A stretch of 64,000 bases of DNA from Rhodopseudomonas_A palustris_F (GCF_000013745.1 NC_007925.1:930001-994000), one strand, 5' to 3'; counted from the first letter of the stretch, positions 8,757 through 18,456 are shown. The notes: generated by a model not told the origin, from the sequence alone. A program made the numbers and translations.

Positions 8757-10302
8757 TCTCGGACGCAGTTTTGTCGCCAGCGTGGCGCGCGATCCCGATG
8801 CCATCGCCATCGTCGACGGCGATCTGCGGCTGAGCTACCTGCAATGGTACGGCAAGATCTCCTCGCTGGTCGAAGCGTTCGATCGGATCGGCTTGAAACC
8901 CGGCGATCACCTCGTCACCGCGCTGCAAAACCGCTGGGAAGCCGCGACGATTCACTGGGCCTGCCAATTCGCCGGCATCGTCATCACCCCGATCAACTGG
9001 CGCGCCAAGGCCGACGAACTGGATTTCTGCATCGAAAATTCGGAATCCTGCGCGGTGGTCTATCAGGACGTCAGCGCCGAGGCGGTGGCGCAATCCAAGC
9101 TCGCGCAATCGCTGCGGCGGATCTCGCTCGATGGCGATGCGGACGCGAGCCCGGGCGACAAGTCGTTCAGCTTCGCCAGCATGATTGCCGCCGAGGCCGC
9201 CGATGCGTTGCCGCGGGTCAGCGCCGAGGCCTGGTCGATCATGCTCTACACCTCGGGCACCACCTCGAAGCCGAAGGGCGTGCCGCGCCGGCATCGCGCC
9301 GAGCGCGCCGCGGCGGTCGCCCATGTGGCGCAGAATCTCTACGGTCGCGGCGAACGCACGCTCGGCGTGATGCCGCTCTATCACACCATGGGGGTGCGCT
9401 CGCTGCTGGCGATGTCGCTGATCGGCGGCTGCTTCGTCTGCCTGCCGCGCTACGATCCGCGCCAGGCGCTGCAGCTGATCGCGGCGGAAAACATCAGCAA
9501 TCTCTATCTGGTGCCGACGCTGTATCACGACCTGGTGTATCACGCCGATTTCGCCGGCAGCGATGTGTCGAGCGTGCGCAAGCTCGGCTTCGCCGGCGCG
9601 TCGATGACCGACGGGCTGTTGAAAACCCTCGACGCGGCGTTCAAGCCGGATCTGTTCGTCAATCATTACGGCAGCTCCGAGATCTACACCTTTGCGATCG
9701 ACCAGAACGCGGTCGCCAAGCCGGGCTCGGCCGGCCGCGCCGGCATCAATCAGCACATCCGGGTGGTGAAGCTGAACGCCGGCTCGGTGAATGACGTCGC
9801 CGCGCCTGACGAAGAGGGCGAGATCATCGCGCATCTTTCCAGCGACGAAGCTTTTGAGGGCTATTGGCGGCGGCCGGAAGCCGACGCCAAGGCGCTGCGC
9901 GAAGGCTGGTACTTCACCGGCGACACCGGGTTTGTCGATGCCGACGGCGACCTGTTCGTCACCGGACGGGTCGACGACATGATCATCACCGGCGGCGAGA
10001 ACGTCTCGCCCGTTGAAGTCGAGAGCTGCCTGTCGCTGCACGACGCCGTCGCCGAGGTCGCCGTGGTCGGGCTGCCCGACGAGCGCTGGGGCAAGATCGT
10101 CGCCGCTTTCGTCAAGCGCAGCGCGCCGATCAGCGAGCGCGAGCTGGAGCAATTCTGCCAGGCCTCCGGCCTCGCCAATTTCAAGCGGCCGCGGCGCTTC
10201 GTGTTCGTCGACGCGCTGCCGAAATCGCCGGTCGGCAAATTGCTGCGTCGGCTGTTGGTCACCGGCGACTACGAACCGGAAAGCGCGCCGCCCGGCGCCT
10301 GA
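8749..10302 (+). CDS. AMP-dependent acyl-CoA synthetase/ligase
   Basis: About 517 aa, class I adenylate-forming enzyme. The P-loop-like motif is MLYTSGTTSKPKGVPRRH; later motifs are NHYGSSEIYTF, WYFTGDTGFVD, DMIITGGENVSPVEVE and the C-terminal catalytic-Lys region LPKSPVGKLLRR. It should activate a carboxylic acid to its CoA thioester through an acyl-AMP intermediate. Context suggests the substrate of the neighbouring hydroxylase or UbiD enzyme. ATG 8749 with AGGAG 11 nt upstream was preferred over GTG 8737. It overlaps the hydroxylase small subunit. Confidence 0.88.
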   Translation: MFDLGRSFVASVARDPDAIAIVDGDLRLSYLQWYGKISSLVEAFDRIGLKPGDHLVTALQNRWEAATIHWACQFAGIVITPINWRAKADELDFCIENSESCAVVYQDVSAEAVAQSKLAQSLRRISLDGDADASPGDKSFSFASMIAAEAADALPRVSAEAWSIMLYTSGTTSKPKGVPRRHRAERAAAVAHVAQNLYGRGERTLGVMPLYHTMGVRSLLAMSLIGGCFVCLPRYDPRQALQLIAAENISNLYLVPTLYHDLVYHADFAGSDVSSVRKLGFAGASMTDGLLKTLDAAFKPDLFVNHYGSSEIYTFAIDQNAVAKPGSAGRAGINQHIRVVKLNAGSVNDVAAPDEEGEIIAHLSSDEAFEGYWRRPEADAKALREGWYFTGDTGFVDADGDLFVTGRVDDMIITGGENVSPVEVESCLSLHDAVAEVAVVGLPDERWGKIVAAFVKRSAPISERELEQFCQASGLANFKRPRRFVFVDALPKSPVGKLLRRLLVTGDYEPESAPPGA

Positions 10303-10334
10303 ATTGCAAGAATTTCAACGAAAGGACCTCTCGA

Positions 10335-11141
10335 ATGCCGTCAACCTACGCCTTCACCGATCCCCGCCTCGGCAAGCTCGATGGCTTTCACGTCGAGATC
10401 GACGAAGCCCATGAGCGCGCCGACATCATCCTCGACCGGCCGCCCTACAACGTCGTCAGCATGCCGCAGCGCGATCAGTTGCGGCTGGTGTTCGAAACGC
10501 TCGACGCGGACGACCGCGTCCGCGTCATCGTGGTGCGCTCGGTCGGCGAGCATTTTTCCAGCGGCGGCAATATCGGCGGCTTCATGGAAGCCTCGCCGGA
10601 GCACGTCTCCAAGCTCGCCTGGAACATCGCAGCCCCGGCGCGCTGCGCCAAGCCGGTGATCGTCGCCAATCGCGGCTATTGCTTCGGCGTCGGATTTGAA
10701 TTGTCGCTGGCCTGCGATTTCCGGCTGGCGTCGGAGACCACCCAATATGCGCTGCCGGAGCAGAAGCTCGGCCAGATCCCCGGCTCCGGCGGCTCGGCGC
10801 GGCTGCAGAAGATGGTCGGCATCACCCGCACCAAGGACATCGTGATGCGCTCCAAGCGCATTCCCGGCAAGCAGGCGCTGGAGTGGGGCATCGCCACCGA
10901 ATGCATGCCCGACGCCGATCTGGAAAAGGCCACCGACAAATTGGTCGACGAGTTGCGCGCGTTCTCGCCGCTGGCGCAGCGCACCGCCAAGAAGCTTCTG
11001 AACGACACCGAGGACTCCACGCTGGCGATCGCGATCGAGCTGGAAGGCCATTGCTACAGCCGGCTGCGGCAATCCGACGACTTCAAGGAAGGCGTCGAAG
11101 CCTTCAACAGCAAGCGCGCGCCGAAATTCACCGGGCGCTGA
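10335..11141 (+). CDS. Enoyl-CoA hydratase/isomerase family protein
   Basis: 268 aa crotonase-fold protein. The oxyanion-hole region reads VRSVGEHFSSGGNIGGF and the second is RGYCFGVGFELSLACDFRLA, with EQKLGQIPGSGGSARLQ after it. The common catalytic Glu position (GxxPxxGGT type) is replaced by the PGSGGS variant. The protein may hydrate an enoyl-CoA or a cyclic dienoyl-CoA in the pathway of this cluster, but the exact reaction cannot be read. AAAGGA precedes the ATG. It lies 32 nt after the CoA ligase. Confidence 0.85.
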   Translation: MPSTYAFTDPRLGKLDGFHVEIDEAHERADIILDRPPYNVVSMPQRDQLRLVFETLDADDRVRVIVVRSVGEHFSSGGNIGGFMEASPEHVSKLAWNIAAPARCAKPVIVANRGYCFGVGFELSLACDFRLASETTQYALPEQKLGQIPGSGGSARLQKMVGITRTKDIVMRSKRIPGKQALEWGIATECMPDADLEKATDKLVDELRAFSPLAQRTAKKLLNDTEDSTLAIAIELEGHCYSRLRQSDDFKEGVEAFNSKRAPKFTGR

Positions 11142-11222
11142 GGCGTCCGGATCGGTTCACTGGCGAGGCGGCGCGCGCCAAACGATGCGCCGCCCGAAAC
11201 ATTCTTTGGGGAGACGATGGGC

Positions 11223-12677
11223 ATGACTGCTCTGCATGCGGATAATCTGATCGACGGCGCCTGGCAGCCGGCGCAATCCGGCGCCACGGCGCCGAGCCTT
11301 GATCCGTCGAGCGGCGGCACGATCGGTGGCTTCGCGGCTGGTGGCGCGGCGGATGCGCAGGCCGCGGTAGCGGCGGCGCGGCGCGCCTTCGAGCGGCCGG
11401 AGTGGTCGCAGAACCCGCGGGCGCGGCAGATGGTGATGCTGCGCTGGGCCGACCGGATGGAGGCGCAGGCCGATCAGCTCGCCCGGCTGCTGACACTGGA
11501 GAACGGCAAGCCGCTGCCGCAGTCGCGCGGCGAAATCGCCGGCAGCGTCTCGGAGATCCGTTATTACGCCGGGCTCACGCGTTACATCCCCGGCCACGTG
11601 TTCGAGGTCGAGCCGGGCAGTTTCTCGACGTTGTTGAAAGAACCGGCCGGCGTCGCCGGACTGATCATTCCGTGGAACGCGCCGGCGGTGCTGCTGATCC
11701 GCGCGCTGACGCCGGCGCTCGCCGCCGGCTGCACCGTGGTGATCAAGCCGGCGCCGCAGACCGCGCAGATCACCGCCGCGATCATCAAATGCCTGCACGA
11801 GGTCGACGGGCTGCCGCGCGGCGTGGTCAATCTGGTCAGCGAGCAGGGCCACCAAGTGGCCGAGCATCTGGTGACCTCGAACGACGTCGACGTCATCAGC
11901 TTCACCGGCTCCAACGCCACCGGCGCGCGGATCATGGCGGCGGCGGCGCCGACCATGAAGAAACTGTCGCTCGAGCTCGGCGGCAAATCCGCTTGCCTGG
12001 TGTTCGACGACGCCGATATCGCCGACGTGGCTCCGAAGCTCGCCGCTGCCGCCACCATCATCGCCGGCCAGCAATGCACCGCCGCGCGCCGCGTGCTGGT
12101 GCATGCCTCGCGCTACGACGAGATGAAGGCGGCGCTGAAAGCCGCGCTGGCGAACATCCGCATTGCGCCGGGCAGCGCGGCGGGCGCCGAGATGGGTCCG
12201 CTGATCGACGCAGCCTCGCTGGCCGCCGTGGCGAAGCGCGCCGACGAGGCGATGCAGGCCGCCGACGAGGTGGTGCTGCGCGGCGGCAGGCCCGCCGGCG
12301 ACCTCGCCAACGGTTACTTCCTGTCGCCGACGCTCGTGGCGCATCGCGACACGTCGGCGTTCTTCGTCCAGGAAGAGATTTTTGGGCCGCTGGTGGTGCT
12401 CGAAAAATTCGAGGACGAGAAGGAGGCGGTGGCCCGCGCCAATCACAGCGACTACGGGCTGTCCGCCAGCGTGTGGACCCATGACGGCGCCCGCGCGATG
12501 CGGGTGGCGAGGGCGCTGCGCAACGGCACGGTGTGGATCAACGACCACAACAAGCTATTCGCCGAAGCCGAGACCGGCGGTTATCGCCGCAGCGGGCTCG
12601 GCCGCCTGCACGGCTATGACGCGCTGATCGACTTCCTCGAGATCAAGCACGTCTATCAGAGCTGCGGCGTAGTGTAG
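11223..12677 (+). CDS. Aldehyde dehydrogenase (NAD(P)+-dependent)
   Basis: About 484 aa. Family motifs: IPWNAPAVLLIRALTPALAAG, KPAPQT (cofactor), FTGSNATGARIM, the catalytic Glu in LELGGKSACLVFDDAD, the catalytic Cys in GQQCTAARRVLVH, and FVQEEIFGPLVVL. It oxidises an aldehyde intermediate to the acid. ATG 11223 lies 9 nt after GGGGAG; the alternative ATG 11217 would be only 3 nt away. It ends the first + strand block, and a convergent LysR gene follows. Confidence 0.92.
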   Translation: MTALHADNLIDGAWQPAQSGATAPSLDPSSGGTIGGFAAGGAADAQAAVAAARRAFERPEWSQNPRARQMVMLRWADRMEAQADQLARLLTLENGKPLPQSRGEIAGSVSEIRYYAGLTRYIPGHVFEVEPGSFSTLLKEPAGVAGLIIPWNAPAVLLIRALTPALAAGCTVVIKPAPQTAQITAAIIKCLHEVDGLPRGVVNLVSEQGHQVAEHLVTSNDVDVISFTGSNATGARIMAAAAPTMKKLSLELGGKSACLVFDDADIADVAPKLAAAATIIAGQQCTAARRVLVHASRYDEMKAALKAALANIRIAPGSAAGAEMGPLIDAASLAAVAKRADEAMQAADEVVLRGGRPAGDLANGYFLSPTLVAHRDTSAFFVQEEIFGPLVVLEKFEDEKEAVARANHSDYGLSASVWTHDGARAMRVARALRNGTVWINDHNKLFAEAETGGYRRSGLGRLHGYDALIDFLEIKHVYQSCGVV

Positions 12678-12704
12678 CGCATGGACCTTCCGCGCGGCGC
12701 CAGC

Positions 12705-13646
12705 CTAGCTGCCGGCCGGCCGCGCGGCGGGGCTGCGGGCGCGCGGATCGCCCTCGATCTTCAATTTTTGTTCGAGAAAATCCAGGAAGGTGCGCAAGCG
12801 TCGGGATTCCTTGCGCTTGCCGGGAAACGTCGCCGAGACCTGCAGTGCCGGGCTTTCCCAATCGGTCAGCACCCGGCTCAGCCGCTTCGCCCGGACGTCG
12901 TTCTGGCACATGATGTTCGGCAAAATGCCGAGCCCGACGCCGCCGATCACCAATTCGCGGGCGATGCCGATGTGATTGACGGTGATCCGGCCGGCGACGT
13001 TGATCACCTTGGCGCCCTGCGCGCTGCGAAAATTCCACACCCCCTCGGCGCGCTGATGCTCGGTGACGACGCAGTCGAAGCGGCCAAAATCGTCGATGTT
13101 GAGCGGCGAGCCGGCGCGGCGCAGAAATTCCGGGCTGGCATAGACGCCGCGGGTGATGCTCGCCAGCGGCCGGGTGCCGCCCTGGGTCTGCGGCAACGGC
13201 CCGAGCTGCACCGCGACATCGTAGGGCTCGACGGTGACGTCGACCCAGCGGCTGTTGGCGTCGATCACAAGATGGATGTCCGGATAAGTCACCGCGAAGG
13301 CGGCGATCGCGCTCGACAGCCAGCCGATGCCGAAATCCACCGGCATGCTGACCCGCAGCGTGCCGCGCAATTCGGTCTGCATCCGCGCGGTGCCGAGCCC
13401 GGCCTCCTCGATTTCGGCGGCGATCCGCTCGCAGTGCTCATACAGCGTCTGGCCGATGTCGGTGGTGGTGAGCTTGCGGCAGCCCTTGCGGAACAGCGTC
13501 GCGCCGGTCTGATCCTCGAGAAACTGGATCTTGCGGCTGATGGTGGATTTCGGAATCCCGAGCTTCGCCGCCGCGGCGCTGATGCTGCGCGCATTGGTGA
13601 CTTCGAAGAACAACAACAGCGCGTTGAGATCGAGCTTGCGCGTCAT
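12705..13646 (-). CDS. LysR-family transcriptional regulator
   Basis: About 313 aa. The N-terminal winged HTH is clear (LNALLLFFEVTNARSISAAA and LGIPKSTISRKIQFLEDQTG), followed by a LysR substrate-binding domain (GTLRVSMPVDFGIGWLSSAI). The start at 13646 (MTRKLDLN) has GGGAGG upstream; an in-frame ATG 30 nt further up was rejected. It is divergent from the second ABC importer, the usual arrangement for a LysR protein and its target. A palindrome resembling a LysR box lies between them. Confidence 0.9.
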   Translation of the reverse strand: MTRKLDLNALLLFFEVTNARSISAAAAKLGIPKSTISRKIQFLEDQTGATLFRKGCRKLTTTDIGQTLYEHCERIAAEIEEAGLGTARMQTELRGTLRVSMPVDFGIGWLSSAIAAFAVTYPDIHLVIDANSRWVDVTVEPYDVAVQLGPLPQTQGGTRPLASITRGVYASPEFLRRAGSPLNIDDFGRFDCVVTEHQRAEGVWNFRSAQGAKVINVAGRITVNHIGIARELVIGGVGLGILPNIMCQNDVRAKRLSRVLTDWESPALQVSATFPGKRKESRRLRTFLDFLEQKLKIEGDPRARSPAARPAGS

Positions 13647-13750
13647 CCGGATCGTCGCCTCCCGGCCGCTGCGCATCGCGCGCGGCCTATCGTCTCATTT
13701 TTGGAACGTTGCAGGGTCGAAATTGCGCCCACGTCTCGGCTTTGGCAAGG

Positions 13751-13765
13751 TTAGACTGCAGTCAA
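13751..13765. promoter_or_regulatory. Candidate LysR binding site between divergent genes
   Basis: TTAGACTGCAGTCAA contains the perfect 10-bp palindrome GACTGCAGTC with T-rich and A-rich ends, fitting the loose T-N11-A pattern of LysR boxes. It lies about 105 bp upstream of the LysR gene and 75 bp upstream of the importer gene. Confidence 0.35.
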
Positions 13766-13839
13766 CAATTCGGGGCGTAGCGATCAACCCGCACGCATCC
13801 GCAACAAACGCGCAACGAACGCGACCTCGGGAGAGAAAC

Positions 13840-14820
13840 ATGAACGGATTGACACGACGCGATTTTGCGTTTGGATCGGCAGCGGCGGCCGCGCTACTCG
13901 CCGCGGGTCGGCCGGCCTTGGCTGCCGACGTCGCGGTGCGTTGGGCTTCGCTGCAGCCCGGCTTCACCGTGCTGCCGGTGCAATACATCCTCGCCAACAA
14001 GCTCGGTCAAAAGCACGGGCTGACGCTGCCCGATCCCGCGCCCTACACCGCGGTCTCGACCTACTACAATGATTTTGTCGCCGGCAATTACGATGTCTGC
14101 ATCGGCAGCTGGGACACTTTCGCCGCGCGGCACCAGGCCGGCGTGCCGATCAAATATCTCTGCACCATCACCGACGCCAATATGATTGCGCTGCTGGCGC
14201 CGAAGTCCGGCGTCGCCGACGTGACGCAACTCCGCGGCAAGACCATCGCGGCGCTGCAATCGACCGGCACCTATCGGATGGTGCGGGCGCTGATCAAGGA
14301 AGGCAGCGGCCTCGATATCGAGAAGGACGCCACCATCCAGAACGTCGACAATCCGGCGGCCTCGGTCACGCTGGTGATGGCGGACCGCGCCGACGCAGCC
14401 TTGTCGTGGGAGCCGAACATCACCACCGGCCTCGTGAAGAAGCCGGACCTGCGGGTGATCTTCAAAGCCGGCGACGCCTATCACAAGATCGGCGAGGGCG
14501 ACCTGCCGTATTTCGGCGTCGGCATCCGCCAGGAGCTCTTGGACAAGAACCCCGGCATCGCCGCCAAGATCGCCGCCGTGTTCGAGGATTGCCTCAAGGG
14601 CATCAACGCCGACACCGCCAAGGCGGTCGACCTGTTCGGCGCCAAGACCGGGGTGGCCAACGACATCTTGAAAGAGGCGATGGGCTCGAAGCGGCTGACC
14701 TTCAATTTCCGGCCGATGTCCGACCCGGCGTCGCGCAAATCGGTGCTGAAGGCCAGCGAGTTCTTGGCTCGCAACGGGCTTCTGACCAAGCCGGTCGACG
14801 ACAGCTTCTTCGCGATCTGA
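13840..14820 (+). CDS. ABC transporter substrate-binding protein with Tat signal (NMT1/SsuA-like)
   Basis: 326 aa. The N-terminus has a twin-arginine motif (LTRRDFAFGSAAAAALLAAG) and an Ala-rich stretch ending AALAAD-like, so it is probably exported by Tat. The mature part matches the SsuA/TauA/NMT1 type (AVSTYYNDFVAGNYDVCIGS, then a C-terminal lobe). The ATG at 13840 has GGGAGA upstream; the frame is open further left but that stretch is intergenic. It begins the second importer and is divergent from the LysR gene. Its ligand is unknown. Confidence 0.88.
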   Translation: MNGLTRRDFAFGSAAAAALLAAGRPALAADVAVRWASLQPGFTVLPVQYILANKLGQKHGLTLPDPAPYTAVSTYYNDFVAGNYDVCIGSWDTFAARHQAGVPIKYLCTITDANMIALLAPKSGVADVTQLRGKTIAALQSTGTYRMVRALIKEGSGLDIEKDATIQNVDNPAASVTLVMADRADAALSWEPNITTGLVKKPDLRVIFKAGDAYHKIGEGDLPYFGVGIRQELLDKNPGIAAKIAAVFEDCLKGINADTAKAVDLFGAKTGVANDILKEAMGSKRLTFNFRPMSDPASRKSVLKASEFLARNGLLTKPVDDSFFAI

Positions 14821-15695
14821 TGAGCGTGGCGGACAACATGGCAGTGAGCGTCAACAGCAATCCCCCGCCGCGCGCCGCGGCGCCGGCCGACCAGCTGGTG
14901 GTCAAGCCGCTCGCCGCGGTGGTGCGGCCGCAGCGCAATCCGGAAAATCGTCGCGATCTGTTCGCCACCGCGGTGGTGGTGATCGTAATGCTGATCGCGA
15001 TGGAGATCACCAGCCGTTACGTGCCGGACTACATCATGCCGTCGCCGGTGACGGTGTGGGCCGCGGCGCGCGAATTGTTCTTCGCCGACCCCTATCATGT
15101 CGGCATCACGCTGATCCGCCTCACCGTCGCGGTCGGCGTGGCGATGTCGCTCGGCGTGCTGCTGGGTCTCGCGATGGGCACGGTGCGCTGGATCCGGCCG
15201 TATCTGAAGGCGATCATCCTGATCGACACCGGGATTCCGGCGCTGTCCTGGATGCTGATCGCGGTGTTCTGGTTCAAGAATCCGGAAACCCGGATCTTCT
15301 TTATTCTCTTGGTGATCCTGCTGCCGTTCTACGCGCTCAACGTCTATGAGGGCGTGCGCGCGCTGCCGAAGGATCTGGTCGACATGATCGAGAGCTTCCG
15401 GCCGTCGCGCTGGCAGGTGCTGCGCTATCTGATCCTGCCGCATATCGTGCCCTACATCTTCCTCACCACCAAGTCGGTGATCGGCTACGCGATCCGCATG
15501 GTGATCTTCGCCGAGCTGGTGGCCTCCGCGGTCGGCATCGGCGCGCGGATGAATCTGGCGCAGTCGACGTTCCGGATCGACCAGGTGCTGGCCTGGACCT
15601 TCTTCCTGGTGATCCTCAACCTGGTGCTGCAGGCGGCGGTCAACGCCCTCGAGAAGGTCACGCTGCGCTGGCGTGCGGAGGCGGTGGTGCGATGA
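14820..15695 (+). CDS. ABC transporter permease (SsuC/TauC-like)
   Basis: 291 aa. A ~45-residue hydrophilic N-terminal lead precedes about six membrane segments. The ATPase-contact loop is near ESFRPSRWQVLRYLILPHIV. The start overlaps the preceding stop by one base (TGATG). It is the membrane channel of the second importer; its end overlaps the ATPase gene by 4 nt. Confidence 0.9.
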   Translation: MSVADNMAVSVNSNPPPRAAAPADQLVVKPLAAVVRPQRNPENRRDLFATAVVVIVMLIAMEITSRYVPDYIMPSPVTVWAAARELFFADPYHVGITLIRLTVAVGVAMSLGVLLGLAMGTVRWIRPYLKAIILIDTGIPALSWMLIAVFWFKNPETRIFFILLVILLPFYALNVYEGVRALPKDLVDMIESFRPSRWQVLRYLILPHIVPYIFLTTKSVIGYAIRMVIFAELVASAVGIGARMNLAQSTFRIDQVLAWTFFLVILNLVLQAAVNALEKVTLRWRAEAVVR

Positions 15696-16447
15696 TCGAC
15701 AATCTCATTGAAGTCAAGGGCGTCACCAAGCAGTTCGGCAGTTATCTCGCGGTCGACAATCTGTCGATGGTGGTGCGGCGCGGCGAGATCGTCGTGCTGC
15801 TCGGCCAGACCGGCGCCGGCAAGAGCACCGTGCTCAATCTGATCATGGGCACCACCTCGCCGAACTCTGGCTCGGTGCGGGTCGCCGGCTTCGATCCGCA
15901 CGACTCCTTCAAGGCGCTGAAGGGGCGGCTGTCGGTGTCGTTCCAGACCGACCGCCTCTTGCCGTGGCGCACCGCGGTGGAGAACGCCGAGCTCGGCCTG
16001 TTGATCCTCGGCGTCTCCAAGCAGGACGCCCGCCGCCGCGCCAAGGAGTGGCTGGGACGGGTGCGGCTGGAGGGTGCCGACGACAAATACGTCCACGAAT
16101 TATCGGGCGGGATGCGGCAGCGGGTGTCGCTGGCGCGCGCGCTGGCGATCGATCCGGAGATCGTGTTTCTCGACGAATCCTTCAGCCAGCTCGACCACGT
16201 CACCTCCGGCGCACTGCGCCGCGACTTCACCCAGATCGCCCGCGAGCTCGGCAAAACCTGCGTGCTGATCACCCATCGCATCGACGACGCGTTGGAGATG
16301 GCGGATCGCGCCATCGTGCTCAGCCAGCCGGCGAAGATCGCGCTGGAAGTTCACATCGACGACGCCGCGCGCGCCGACCCGAAGCGGATCGCCGAACTGC
16401 ATGACCAGATTGCCGCCGCGATGGGTGGCGAGGAGACCGACTCCTGA
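15692..16447 (+). CDS. ABC transporter ATP-binding protein (SsuB/TauB-like)
   Basis: 251 aa. Walker A is GQTGAGKST (38-46), Q-loop FQTDRLLPW, signature LSGGMRQ (137-143), Walker B IVFLDES (157-163; Ser instead of the usual Pro after Asp-Glu), and the H-loop ITHRIDDA. It overlaps the permease stop as ATGA. It powers the second importer, and an enoyl-CoA hydratase gene follows after 40 nt. Confidence 0.9.
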   Translation: MIDNLIEVKGVTKQFGSYLAVDNLSMVVRRGEIVVLLGQTGAGKSTVLNLIMGTTSPNSGSVRVAGFDPHDSFKALKGRLSVSFQTDRLLPWRTAVENAELGLLILGVSKQDARRRAKEWLGRVRLEGADDKYVHELSGGMRQRVSLARALAIDPEIVFLDESFSQLDHVTSGALRRDFTQIARELGKTCVLITHRIDDALEMADRAIVLSQPAKIALEVHIDDAARADPKRIAELHDQIAAAMGGEETDS

Positions 16448-16487
16448 CCGGGGTCTGCACAGCAACACCGAACATACTGGAGCGCCC

Positions 16488-17282
16488 ATGAACTATCAGG
16501 ACGTCATTCTGTCGCGCGAGAGCGGCTGGATCGAGATCACCATCAACCGGCCGGACAAGCTGAACTCGCTGCGCGAGCAGACCGCGGAGGAAATCCTCGC
16601 GATCCTCGGCGAGGTCGAGCACGATCGCGAGGTCCGCGCGGTGATCCTGCGCGGCAGCGACAAGGCGTTCTGCACCGGGATCGACACCAGCGAATTCCAG
16701 ATCGCCGAGAACGGCTATTTCGATTTCTATCGCTTCCGCAAGCGCAACCGCAAAGTCAACCGGCTGTTCCGTGAGATCGGCTCGTTCACCAAGCCGCTGA
16801 TCGCGGCGATCGAAGGCTTTGCGCTCGGCGGCGGGCTCGAACTGGCGCTGGTCGGCGACATCATCGTGGCCGGCGCCAACGCCAAATTCGGCTTGCCGGA
16901 GATCAAGCTCGGCATGATGCCGGGCGGCGGCGGCACGCAGACGCTGCCGCGGCTGATCGGCAAGCCGCTCGCCAAGGAATTGATGTGGACCGGGCGGCGG
17001 ATCACCGCCGCCGAAGCCGAGCGCTATCGCATGGTCAATCACGTCACCGAGGCCGGCCACGCCATCGACAAGGCGCGCGAGATCGCGAAAAGCATCAGTG
17101 ACAACGCGCCGATCCCGGTGATGATGACCAAGTCGGTGATCGACCGCGGCATCGACATGGCGCTGCCCGACGGCTTCGAGGCCGAGGGCGACGCCTCCTT
17201 CCTGTTGTACTTCACCAAAGATCGCGACGAGGGCCTGAAGGCCTTCAAGGAAAAGCGATCGCCAGCGTTCCGCGGAGAATGA
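16488..17282 (+). CDS. Enoyl-CoA hydratase/isomerase family protein
   Basis: 264 aa crotonase-fold protein with LRGSDKAFCTGIDTSEF and IEGFALGGGLELALVGDIIV (oxyanion hole) and LPEIKLGMMPGGGGTQTLPR. Unlike the first crotonase of this region it has the standard P-G-G-G-G-T-Q segment, with a Met where the catalytic Glu often lies. It probably acts on an enoyl-CoA intermediate. It is transcribed with the second importer, and the thiolase-like gene follows with its ribosome binding site inside this gene's end. Confidence 0.88.
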   Translation: MNYQDVILSRESGWIEITINRPDKLNSLREQTAEEILAILGEVEHDREVRAVILRGSDKAFCTGIDTSEFQIAENGYFDFYRFRKRNRKVNRLFREIGSFTKPLIAAIEGFALGGGLELALVGDIIVAGANAKFGLPEIKLGMMPGGGGTQTLPRLIGKPLAKELMWTGRRITAAEAERYRMVNHVTEAGHAIDKAREIAKSISDNAPIPVMMTKSVIDRGIDMALPDGFEAEGDASFLLYFTKDRDEGLKAFKEKRSPAFRGE

Positions 17283-17284
17283 CC

Positions 17285-18454
17285 ATGAGCAGCAAACGCG
17301 ACATCGTGATCGCCGGCTATTCGGAGACGGCGATTGAGTATAAATCCGGCCGCAGCGCCTACGACCTCGGCGGCGAGGCGCTGGCGAAGCTGCTGGCGGC
17401 GACCGGCATCGAAAAGGACGCGATCGACGGCCTCGCCGTCACCGCGCCGCTCAGCGAATGTCCAAATCCGTTCTTCGCGGTCTATATGACCGAGGCGCTG
17501 GGGCTGACGCCGACCTGGCTGAACTATGGCGGCACCGGCGGTTGCTCGGCCACCGGCGGCGTGGCGCGTGCGGCTTCTGCCATTCGCGATGGCTTGTGCG
17601 AGGTGGTGGTGGTGCTGTCGGCGGATGCGCCGAGCACGTCGTGGCGCGCCAATTACGGCGCCTATCGCGGCGAATTCCAGGATCCGCCGGGCGTGCAGGG
17701 ACCGCCGGCGACCTTCGGCCTGCTGATGAGCCGCTACAAGCATCAATACGGCCTGAATTCCGACGCGCTCGGCAAGATCGCCATCACCCAGCGCGACCAC
17801 GCGCTGCACAACGACAACGCCTATGCCAAGTTCAAGACCCCGATCACGATGGACGACTACAACAAGTCGCGCGTCATCGCCGATCCGTTGCGGCTGCTGG
17901 ACTGCGTGATGTTCTGCGACGGCGCCAACGCCTTCCTGGTCACCAGCGAGGCCAAGGCCAAGAGCCTCGGCATCAGCAAGATGGTGTATCCGACCGCCTA
18001 TGCCGAGATCACCAACGTCAACGGCAACCAGTCCTGCCCGGACATCACCGAGACCGGGTTCTCCAAGATCGCGCCGAAGCTGTACAAGCAGTCCGGGCTC
18101 AGCGCGAAGGACATCAAGATGTTCCAGCCCTATGACGACTTCACCATCGCGGTGATGATGAAGTTCGAGGACTTTGGCTTCTGCAAGCGCGGCCAGGGCA
18201 GCGACTTCACGCTCGACACCGATCTGTCGTTCAAGGGCACGCTGCCGCTCAACACCGGCGGCGGGCAGATTTCCGCCGGCCAGCCCGGGCTCGCCAGCGG
18301 CGGGCTCAACCTCGCCGAAGCGGTGCGGCAGATGTTCGGCGAAGGCGGCGGCCGCCAGGTCGCCAATCCCAGCAACGCGCTGATCACCGGCATCGGCGTC
18401 ATCCCTTACGCGCGGAACTGGGGAACCAGTGCCGCCATGATCCTGGAGGTCTGA
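17285..18454 (+). CDS. Thiolase-like protein (SCP2/Ltp2 type) paired with DUF35
   Basis: 389 aa thiolase-fold protein. A Cys lies at about residue 87 (GGTGGCSATGG) where thiolases carry the nucleophile. The C-terminal motif that is GHP in classical thiolases reads GQP here (residues ~332-334, GGGQISAGQPG). Thiolase-like proteins encoded beside a DUF35 gene include the Ltp2-ChsH2 aldolase of steroid side-chain loss. A retro-aldol or C-C cleavage role is therefore possible, but not shown. ATG 17285 has GGAG 7 nt upstream; ATG 17279 was rejected. The DUF35 gene starts 2 nt after the stop. Confidence 0.8.
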   Translation: MSSKRDIVIAGYSETAIEYKSGRSAYDLGGEALAKLLAATGIEKDAIDGLAVTAPLSECPNPFFAVYMTEALGLTPTWLNYGGTGGCSATGGVARAASAIRDGLCEVVVVLSADAPSTSWRANYGAYRGEFQDPPGVQGPPATFGLLMSRYKHQYGLNSDALGKIAITQRDHALHNDNAYAKFKTPITMDDYNKSRVIADPLRLLDCVMFCDGANAFLVTSEAKAKSLGISKMVYPTAYAEITNVNGNQSCPDITETGFSKIAPKLYKQSGLSAKDIKMFQPYDDFTIAVMMKFEDFGFCKRGQGSDFTLDTDLSFKGTLPLNTGGGQISAGQPGLASGGLNLAEAVRQMFGEGGGRQVANPSNALITGIGVIPYARNWGTSAAMILEV

Positions 18455-18456
18455 CC

